64,000 bases of DNA from Blumeriella jaapii. Lineage: Eukaryota > Ascomycota > Leotiomycetes > Helotiales > Drepanopezizaceae. Below the pieces are notes generated by a model. It saw only the letters and a program-made list of their open reading frames with translations, ran no database searches and was not told where the DNA came from. Position numbers and translations under genes: made by a program. The stretch covers positions 62,001 to 126,000 of the forward strand of contig VWND01000075.1 in NCBI GenBank assembly GCA_009599575.1, given 5' to 3'. Below, one piece after another: positions 56,820 through 64,000 of this stretch (position 1 is the first letter of the stretch; each line of letters opens with the position of its first letter).

Positions 56820-59374
56820 TTTAACTGCTTCTTTTCTGAAAATCAGCTTAAAAGCGTGTGTAATAATCTGGCAGATGAAAATTGGGTAAGCAGTAGATTA
56901 AGAAATTCGTTTTCGAACTGATTATTTAAAAAGTTCAGAAAGTGACTTATCTAAATTATCGATTATATTAAACTGAAAGGCCATCGCGGCGAAAGCCTTT
57001 TTTCGGTTTTTGGTATAACTGTTTTTCGTAGAACGAAAAAGCTGTTTTAACGAAGGAAAAAGAAAAAGAAAAGAAATAATAAAAGGGGAATCGGCAGCCT
57101 GAAAAAATAATATAATTTCTTGTATTATTCCACTGGCGTCGCTATCGAAATTAATACCGCGAATAAAATTCGACCTTTTCGCGCTCCGCATAACGTCGTA
57201 GATCTGCCATAATTAATCAAGATTCTTGTCACGTTTCACAGCGTCGTTTTAATGGCGAGATTAAATCTTTCGGAAGTGCAAATAAAAAACTTTAATACAA
57301 CGAGCGTAAAAAGCTGTGAAAAAATAAAACTTCGGCCAATAAAGCTTACGTTTATTACAATCTAATAGAACTTGGTGTTCAGCCAACCAAGCTCTTTCTA
57401 GAATCATATTATAATTTCCGAAATTAATAATCAAAAAAAAAATAAACGATTATATTCGATTATTAATAATAAAATTAAAAAGCGTAAAATGTGTAATTAA
57501 ATAGCTACGAGCTTTATTATATTTTTTTACAAGAAAAAAAGCCGAGAAAAATTAAATTAAAAGTTTTAAAAAAAAAAAAAAAGATTTGATCAGCGCCGAA
57601 TCGATTAACGCATAACCGTTCGCTCTAAAGTCGGCGAGCGCTTTCATTTTGTACGAAAAGCTATTTTTGATAAGTATAACGGAAATTGTCAATGAATCGC
57701 TATTAAAAAGCTTCCGAACGTTAAAATAACGCATATCGCGCAATACGCTTAAAAAAGAGGCTTTGCTTAAGCTTGGGCGTTTTTCCGACTGGCGAGAAAG
57801 CCTTCGACTTTTTCGTATGCGTTTTGAAAGTCGTTTGAAAGAGGGTTTTCGTTTTTACTATTATTATTAAAAGGCGAATCCTCGGCCGGTTCGATCTCGT
57901 TTACATCTACTAGCCTGAAAAAGCTTTTGGGTGGAACCGAAAATCGGCCCGTAGAAGGTCGTGCAGATTAGCTTCGAATCTTTTAATATAGAATAAAAAA
58001 CGAGCGTTGTCGTTGATCCGATCGAAAGGAAAAAACGCCAGGAGAGGCGTTTTGGCGTGGAGGAAAAGAAAGAACAGGGGGTTGAAAAAAAGCTTATGGA
58101 GCATTTGGACGACTTTCGTACGTACGATTTGACTCGTAATACGCTTTGGTTAAGGATCTATCATTTTGATAAATAGTAGACTTGGTAAAGCGATTCGCGT
58201 ATAGAATTCGTTCAGCCAACTGACTTTGTTCTTTTTGTCGGACGGCGGTAAGCCAATTTTTAAAGGTCGTTGTACGCGTCCATTTCAAATGCAGCTTTTT
58301 TCGTAGACGCCTTGGTATTTTATCGCGGAGAGCGTTCCGAAGCTGTTTGTCGGTTCGTATTTAAACGTTCGCTGCGAAAATGGAAAATCGCAAATAAAAT
58401 CGCTAAAAATCGTCGTACGTATTTATTACAAGCATTTTAAATTCGTTTTCCGCTTTTTAAACGTTTAAAAAGTCGGCCAGGAAATCGGCGACCTTTTTTA
58501 TTAATTTTTCGGAAAATGTAAAATCGGAACGGTTTAAAATACGCGGGGTCAGAAACTTTTTTGCTACGCTTTCGATCTGATCGAATATATAATTCTTGCG
58601 GAATCGATCGCTAGCGAAATAGTCGTAGTAAAATTCGAAATTGTCGAAAACTTTAGTTTCCTAATGGCGTGTTTTATAATTTTTATTATTATTTAGCTTA
58701 AACTCAAAGTTCGGAACGCGCTTTATACGAATTAATCGAAAATCAACAAATAAATAAAAATTATAGCGTTTAAAAAGCGCGCTAAGGTTTTGGCCGTTAA
58801 AAGGAAATTCAAAAAAAATTCGCGAAAAGCGTAGAAATTAGTTTGCAACGTCTGTTGGTTAAAATAAAACGTTGCGAGAAAAAAAAAAAGCAGCAGATTC
58901 GCGACTGGCAAAAGCACGTTCGATAAATTCTACCAAACGCTTTAATTAAAAGGTCTGTCGCAATCGCATAACCTCCAAAAGTTGTCGTTTACGCTTTTGC
59001 GCTTTTTTCAGTTGATTTTGCAAAAGTCTCAACTGAACGCTTTCAGCGCTAAGCTAGGAGGTGGCAAGCGAAATGATTAGCGCTCTGCCTTTTCCTTTGT
59101 TTTTCTTTCCTCGGAGAAAAAACTGTTCTTCAAAAGAAAAAGCTTCTGGGAGAAATTGCTTTTTCGCTAATTAAAAGGAAAAGAGAGGTTAAAGTATAAT
59201 AGCAGAAACTGAAAAGCTCTGCTAAAAGGAGGATCGTTAAACAGAAGCTATTTTTCGCGAAATGCGGAAATAAGCCTTTTTACGACCGGTCGATCATTTT
59301 GATATAACCCGTGAAAAATTCGAAAGAAAAAATAGTTTACGCCGTCGCCAGCGTAAAAAAAAAGTTGTTGATAA
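56820..59374 (-). pseudogene. Gypsy gag/protease region, eroded
   Basis: 2.5 kb between the 5' LTR and the reverse transcriptase. By position it should be gag and protease, but only short AT-biased frames are left and I cannot point to a zinc knuckle or protease motif. Confidence 0.5.
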
Positions 59375-59673
59375 TATGACGATTTAATTAATCGAAGGGC
59401 TGGGAGATCAGTCAACTGGTCGCCGTATTCACATGGTATAAAAAACGAGCTTTTGGTTCTGTAACAACAAAGATATTCATTTAGAATCAACAACTGCAAA
59501 AGGCAGAGATTGCTAAAAGAAGAAAGCCTTATATACATGATAGTTTCCACAGTTGATGGGAAGACCCACCAGGAGACCAGGGAGCTTGCAACTATACGTA
59601 GTTGCTGGGGAGCTTGCAGCTATACGTAGTTGCTGGGGTGACACGAAAGGTGGCAACAGAGTGAATCGTCACA
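59375..59673 (-). repeat. LTR (5' LTR of the minus-strand Gypsy element)
   Basis: 299 bp, same length as its partner and aligned along its entire length. The start is TATGACGATT instead of TGTGACGATC. Most differences between the LTRs are transitions, as RIP would create. Confidence 0.95.
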
Positions 59674-59866
59674 GCGTATTAGATTTCGGTCTTAAACAGT
59701 ATCGAAGAAAAAACACAAATGATTACTGCTTTTCGCAGCGCGCTGGCCGAAAGGTTATTATTGATTCGGCCGAAACTTCTGATATATTGCGCCGCCTATC
59801 GTATTTTGCTTGCGCGTTTCTAACGTATCGTTTGAAAATAAGTTTTCGATCGAATCAGACTTTTAG

Positions 59867-60220
59867 CTAGCGCAGCGCGGATTGCTCGCTTTTTTTCGCC
59901 GTAATAATGCAAAAAATCGTAATTTTGTCGTCGATCATAATCGAAAAAGCGTAATTATTGTTTTGCGTAGTAATATATATTATCTCGATTTTTTCCGGCG
60001 CGAAAGCGATTTTGTGTTCGTTTTTCCATTCGAAAATATCGCGAACGTTTTTCGCAAATAGCTCGATATTATCGTCCAGGCTATATGAAATGCGGTAGAT
60101 TAGTATATCGTCTGCGTACCCAAAGCGAAAAATGAGGTTTTGGTTGAGCAATTCTGCTAGACGAAATCGTTTGTGTAAGGCCCATTCTTTTATTAAGCGA
60201 TCCCTTGAGGGTAGGAACAA
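59867..60220 (-). pseudogene. LINE reverse transcriptase fragment
   Basis: 117 codons with IFRFGYADDILIYR (the YADD catalytic pair is kept) and FEWKNEHKIAFAPEKIEIIY, the palm and following region of a Tad/I-type RT. It stops before the LTR insertion. Confidence 0.75.
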
Positions 60221-60304
60221 GCACTCAGACCAACAACCATCTATTTATTCTAAAAACCCTCCCTTCTATATGTCTATCAAAACCCACGCTACACACGCGC
60301 CTCA

Positions 60305-63300
60305 TCAAATAGGTTCATCCCTCGGCTCAATCATCACCTCATTGACCGCCACATGTGCCGGCTGGCTCAGCGCATATACAATCGCGCCGGCCACATCCTC
60401 CGCATCCAGCACCTTCGCCCCGCTCGGCTCGCCATACTTCTTGAGAGCCTCCGCATCCGTCGACATGCCCAGCAAGTCCGTGGCTACGTTTCCCGGCTGG
60501 ACGCTCGAGACCCTCAGTCCCGAACCGGCCGTCTCAACGCGCAGCGCCTGCAGCGTCGCCTCCACGAAGAACTTGCTCGCCGAGTAGACGCCCAGGCCGG
60601 GGAAGACCTTGCGCCCGGCGTCGGATGAGATGGCCACGATGTGGCCGCGACCCCGGGCGAGCATGCCTGGCACAGTGGAAGACAGCACGTGCAGCAGGCC
60701 CTTGCAGTTCACGTCCACGGTCTGCTCCCACTGCTCCGACAGGCAGTTGGCCATCATGGTGAAGTACATGACGCCTGCGCAGGAGACGACAATGTCGACG
60801 GGGCCGAGGGTCTCCTCGGTGGCGCGGATGAGCGACTCGACTTGGTCTTTCTTCGTCACATCTGTTCGTTGGGCAAGCACCTTGCCTCCGTGCGTTGAGA
60901 GGCGCGTTTTCAGGGAATCGAGGGCGTCGACGCGCCGGGCGGCGAGAGCAACGTGGGCGCCTTCTTTGGCGAGGGCTGTAGCTGTGGCTGCACCGATACC
61001 AGAGGATGCACCGGTTACTACCGCAACGAGCCCGCTCAGGGGGCCTCTGTTTATCTGCTTGTTGAGTTTGTCAGTGCCGTTGAGACGCGGAGGCGGGCGT
61101 GGTAGCCAGCCTCGAGCGTACCAGTGACGCGCATACGTCTCCAGTATCCTGACGTCGATTTCAGGGCGAGGTAGATCTTTGAGTACAGGTTTTGTAGCTT
61201 CGTCGTCGAGGATCGTTATATCCTTCAAAAACTCTACGGTTGGCATGCCGCCACGTAAAATGTCGGCAGTGAAAGCACCGGCTCCTCGCTTGGCGGATCC
61301 GCGTTTCTGTGTCCACAGTGATACCCATTCGTTCCATTCAAGTTTCTTGGTCGGGTATCCGAGCTTAGCGAGGTTATCGAAGAGGGACTGAGTCTCAACC
61401 GGATAGGAGTCGCCGAGATGGAGGATGCGCTGCTTGGAGGCGGTGTTGTTTGACGACACGGTGATGGCCTTGCTGACGAAGTCGACCGGCGTCATCTCGG
61501 CGCGCCAGCCCTCGATTTTGGGACAGTAGCCGATGTGCAGTGACTCGACAATGATAGCAGTGAAAAGATCATACGCGTTGGTGGAGCCAGTTGTGCTGTG
61601 GCCGCTGATGGTGCCTGCTCGGAGGATACGTACTGGCATCCCGCGCTCGCCGGCTTCGTGAACGAGCTTCTCCGCTACCCATTTTGTTTGTCCGTAGCCA
61701 TCGACCAGCTTATCTGGGACGTCGTTTACTTCAATCATTGAGCTTTCAGGCCATGCACTGGGCGATGGTGGTAAGACACCGTTTGTAGAGACATATTGTA
61801 CTGTCGCACCGCTTTCGCTTGCTAAGCGAAGGATCTCCCTGGTGCCACCAACATTCGCATCTCGTAGAGCTGCGTAGGGGTAGACCAGATTTACGGTGGC
61901 TGCGGCATGTACAATGACTTGCACGTTCGCGGCGAGGTCTTTATAGGCGTCGGGAGCAAGACCGAGCTTCTTGTGGGACAGATTCCCAGGGAGAACATCG
62001 ATGCGATCAAGGATGGAATCATGCCACAATCCCAAGTCGAGCAAGTTCTTGCGGATCCTTGCCACCCCAGCGGGACCGTCCTCCTCTTCAGGGTTGTTGA
62101 AGCGCACGAGGCAAACGATTCGAGCTGACGTCGACTCTAAAAGGTCGACCAAGAGAAAAGCGCCTAAGAAGCCAGTGGCACCAGTCAACAATACGGTCTT
62201 GGCGGATGAAAGCGCACACATGGGGGCTCCAGTGGGAGTGATATCTTCGGGAAGACTGGCGTCTGCTCGAAGAACAGCAGGTAAGTCTGCTTGAACGGCT
62301 GCTGTGCGACCGTCACGGACTGAGCGTATGACTTCCAAGTGGCCTTCCAAGGTCGGGTTGACGACGAGACGTCCAACAGGGATTGTAAATCCGAACGTCC
62401 TCGTCAGTCTGGTCGCAAGATCAGCAAGGCTGAGCGAATGGCCTCCGAGATCAAAAAATGTGTGCTCCTTTGTCACGGAGTTGAAAGGGACATTGAGAGC
62501 CGCAGCCCAGACTTCGGCGATGGCCTCGATGCCAATACTCGTATCTCGCTCGGTCTTGGTATGGTTGAAGAGGGTCGAGATGGAGACGCCCGGGGGAGGA
62601 AGTCTTTTGAGATCGGCTTTTCCAGAGACTCTGTTGGTTGGGAGCTCGTCCAGCTCCACCCATAGTGCTGGAATCATGTACTGAGCAAGCGATGCTGATA
62701 GAGTCCTACGAGCCACCAAACTGTAGCCGGCTTCGTCGATGATGGGAATCGCACGATCTCCAGCCTCTTCTTTGTCCCGCACGATGTAAGCAACCAACTG
62801 TCGCTCCATGCCTTCGCCCATAGCTATGACAGCGCACTGCTTGACTGCGAGCTGCTCGATAATGGCATTCTCAACCTTTCCAGGAACCACTGAGTAGCCA
62901 CGAATCTTCATCATAGCTCCCACACGCCCCGTGATTTCCAGAACTCCGGACGGTAACATTCTGGCCGAATCGCCAGTTCGGTACATCCGCGACCCCGGAG
63001 TGTTATCAAAGGGATTCGGGATGAAAGCTTCGGCAGTAGTTTCGGGAAGGTTGAGATACCCTCGAGCGAGAAGGTCTCCGCCAACGAAGAGCTCCCCGCG
63101 AACTCCAACCTCAACCTGTTGTCTGTTCTCGTCAAGGATGTAAATGTGCTCATTCAAAGGCTGACCAACCGGGCAGTAAGAACGCTCATAGTCAACAATT
63201 TCCCGAATGTCACCACACGCAATCTCGTGAGTCTCGCTGGCGCTGTAGCAGTTCAACAGACGTGTGTTCGGTAGAGCCTTGATGGCTCGGCGGGCTAGGT

Positions 63301-64000
63301 CAGCGGTAACCACTTCTCCATTAAACCACAGCGTGCGAAGATCCGGGAGGTCTGCTTGAATAACCGAGTGTCTAGATAGCACGGCAGCGAGCAACGTCGG
63401 TGTCATGAGAGTCTCTGTCACCTTTCGGCGAGCGAGCAGGTCGACAAGTGAGACTGGATCATAGCTGGCTTCGTCCGGAACGCAGACCACGGTGGCTCCA
63501 CGGAGGAGAGGCCGCAACATCTCCCAGATGAAGAAGACATTACAAGCTACTCTATCCCCAGCTGACAAGTCACTCACGCGGAATCGCAGATCATACGAAA
63601 GCACAGGTGCCCTGTGAGGATTCGCGATGCCCTTCGGTCGTCCAGTCGTTCCACTGGAGTACGAGACGAACGCAAGTCGCTCCAAGTCATCGTCAGCCGG
63701 AAGTGGCGGAAGATCCTCCCCGCTGGGCTTGTAGGACCCCTTTACAATCTCGTCGAGGATGATGATGGGGACATCCGCATTGATTTGGCTGGCCTGGGTG
63801 CCGTTTGTGACGACCACTTTCGGCTTGGCATCTTCAATAACATCGGCCAGCAGATTCGGCGGGTAAGCCAGCTCGAGGACCAAGAATGCACCGCCCGCTC
63901 GGAGCGCTGCGAGGCAGGCAATCACATAGTCTGCACTGCGCCCCAGGAGGACCCCGACCAGACTGTCCCGCCCGACTCCGTGGTCTCGGAGACGGCCCGC
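60305..64000 (-). CDS. NRPS-like A-T-R1-R2 carboxylic acid reductase (ATRR/glycine betaine reductase-like), 5' end beyond window
   Basis: One uninterrupted frame of 1231 residues that continues past 64000. Domain order: adenylation domain (residues about 1-480 of the visible part; FVSYSSGTTGRPKGI, NCYSASETHEIACGD, MYRTGDSARML, GRVGAMMKIRGYSVVPGKVE); thiolation domain (FFDLGGHSLSLADL, carrier Ser); thioester reductase R1 (VLLTGATGFLGAFLLVDLL, DGYGQTKWVAEKL with Tyr and Lys); and a short-chain dehydrogenase R2 (VAVVTGASSGIGAATA, GHIVAISSDAG, VYSASKFFVEA with YxxxK). The protein activates a carboxylic acid, loads it on the carrier, and reduces it in two steps to an alcohol using NADPH. This exact A-T-R1-R2 layout is known from the fungal glycine betaine reductase, which makes choline; a substrate match here is inference. 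The stop is TAG/TGA near 60305, and a LINE ends about 85 bp beyond. Confidence 0.93.
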   Translation of the reverse strand, partial: AGRLRDHGVGRDSLVGVLLGRSADYVIACLAALRAGGAFLVLELAYPPNLLADVIEDAKPKVVVTNGTQASQINADVPIIILDEIVKGSYKPSGEDLPPLPADDDLERLAFVSYSSGTTGRPKGIANPHRAPVLSYDLRFRVSDLSAGDRVACNVFFIWEMLRPLLRGATVVCVPDEASYDPVSLVDLLARRKVTETLMTPTLLAAVLSRHSVIQADLPDLRTLWFNGEVVTADLARRAIKALPNTRLLNCYSASETHEIACGDIREIVDYERSYCPVGQPLNEHIYILDENRQQVEVGVRGELFVGGDLLARGYLNLPETTAEAFIPNPFDNTPGSRMYRTGDSARMLPSGVLEITGRVGAMMKIRGYSVVPGKVENAIIEQLAVKQCAVIAMGEGMERQLVAYIVRDKEEAGDRAIPIIDEAGYSLVARRTLSASLAQYMIPALWVELDELPTNRVSGKADLKRLPPPGVSISTLFNHTKTERDTSIGIEAIAEVWAAALNVPFNSVTKEHTFFDLGGHSLSLADLATRLTRTFGFTIPVGRLVVNPTLEGHLEVIRSVRDGRTAAVQADLPAVLRADASLPEDITPTGAPMCALSSAKTVLLTGATGFLGAFLLVDLLESTSARIVCLVRFNNPEEEDGPAGVARIRKNLLDLGLWHDSILDRIDVLPGNLSHKKLGLAPDAYKDLAANVQVIVHAAATVNLVYPYAALRDANVGGTREILRLASESGATVQYVSTNGVLPPSPSAWPESSMIEVNDVPDKLVDGYGQTKWVAEKLVHEAGERGMPVRILRAGTISGHSTTGSTNAYDLFTAIIVESLHIGYCPKIEGWRAEMTPVDFVSKAITVSSNNTASKQRILHLGDSYPVETQSLFDNLAKLGYPTKKLEWNEWVSLWTQKRGSAKRGAGAFTADILRGGMPTVEFLKDITILDDEATKPVLKDLPRPEIDVRILETYARHWYARGWLPRPPPRLNGTDKLNKQINRGPLSGLVAVVTGASSGIGAATATALAKEGAHVALAARRVDALDSLKTRLSTHGGKVLAQRTDVTKKDQVESLIRATEETLGPVDIVVSCAGVMYFTMMANCLSEQWEQTVDVNCKGLLHVLSSTVPGMLARGRGHIVAISSDAGRKVFPGLGVYSASKFFVEATLQALRVETAGSGLRVSSVQPGNVATDLLGMSTDAEALKKYGEPSGAKVLDAEDVAGAIVYALSQPAHVAVNEVMIEPRDEPI

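Larger units (their letters stand above)
53212..59673 (-). mobile_element. Complete Ty3/Gypsy LTR retrotransposon, RIP-degraded, 6462 bp
   Basis: Both LTRs are 299 bp long and the element is flanked by a perfect 5-bp duplication, GCGTA at 53207-53211 and at 59674-59678. LTR ends are TGTGACGAT..ATCGTTACA. Reading the minus strand the order is a gag-like region, reverse transcriptase, RNase H, integrase and a chromodomain-like tail, the Ty3/Gypsy order. A polypurine tract (GGACGGGGGGGTAG) precedes the 3' LTR at 53511-53524. All coding parts are AT-rich with many stops and substitutions expected of C-to-T/G-to-A mutation, so this copy is dead. Confidence 0.95.
51304..60220 (-). mobile_element. 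5'-truncated, RIP-degraded LINE (RT plus RNase H), split by an LTR element
   Basis: Minus-strand non-LTR retrotransposon. The right part (59679-60220) holds a reverse transcriptase fragment with the FGYADDILIYR catalytic box and FAPEKIEII downstream. The left part (51304-53211) holds an RNase H remnant: HFYVFDAKAI and, around 52319-52393, PGYTSIENNEAADKLANAKA, matching the end of the LINE RNase H domain. The 5' end stops inside the RT, typical of abortive reverse transcription. The 3' end, at the left, keeps a GC-rich hairpin and finishes with a (TAC)4-type tail (51304-51318 as GTA units on the plus strand). The rest is AT-rich and stop-filled. Exact outer borders are approximate. The 6462-bp LTR element 53212-59673 sits inside it. 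Confidence 0.75.

Overview
This window comes from a filamentous ascomycete (Pezizomycotina). The genes have short GT..AG introns of about 45-100 bp and GC-balanced coding sequence. They include fungus-type families: a BimC kinesin, a bZIP with a C-terminal DUF3425-like domain, a Rrn9-domain protein, a fungal rhodopsin-domain membrane protein and a fungal four-domain NRPS-like reductase. Islands of extremely AT-rich, mutated transposon sequence look like repeat-induced point mutation (RIP). I cannot place it to genus; a Leotiomycetes-like fungus is only a guess.

Left part (1-9.2 kb): the 3' three quarters of a mitochondrial isoleucyl-tRNA synthetase (minus, running off the left edge), a 593-bp AT-rich TA-flanked MITE-like element about 110 bp upstream of its start, a PHAF1/UPF0183 homologue (minus), and a divergently transcribed kinesin-5. 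From 9.2 to 16.3 kb I see no convincing gene, only a (TAC)n microsatellite and clusters of a small palindrome, GTACTGTAC. A bZIP regulator follows at 16.3-17.9 kb. After another 3.9 kb without clear genes comes a nine-part, eight-exon cytochrome P450 model (21.8-23.9 kb).

Middle (25.4-38.4 kb): a 1222-residue uncharacterised basic, disordered protein with a C-terminal membrane segment (minus), the ribosome-biogenesis factor Nop7/pescadillo (minus), a divergent PIG-U homologue of the GPI transamidase (plus), a Rrn9-domain Pol I factor whose frame is broken at three places, and a GPR1/FUN34/YaaH acetate transporter (minus). The first four are housekeeping genes of ribosome synthesis, membrane anchoring and nuclear function; only the Nop7/PIG-U pair shares a short divergent promoter.

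Right-middle (38.4-50.9 kb): accessory sequence with terminal-inverted-repeat remnants, a six-exon secreted protein of unknown function, a secreted BBE-type FAD oxidoreductase, a seven-helix rhodopsin-domain protein and a mitochondrial carrier.

Right (51.3-64 kb): an AT-rich, RIP-like block. A 5'-truncated LINE (minus) has been split by a complete Ty3/Gypsy LTR retrotransposon (299-bp LTRs, perfect 5-bp target duplication GCGTA), so the two insertions can be ordered in time. The LINE ends about 85 bp from the stop codon of an intact, very long NRPS-like gene (A-T-R1-R2) running off the right edge. Its architecture matches the fungal glycine betaine reductase (ATRR) that reduces glycine betaine to choline.

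Splice sites, product names and domain limits below were read by eye from the sequence; no database search was possible.
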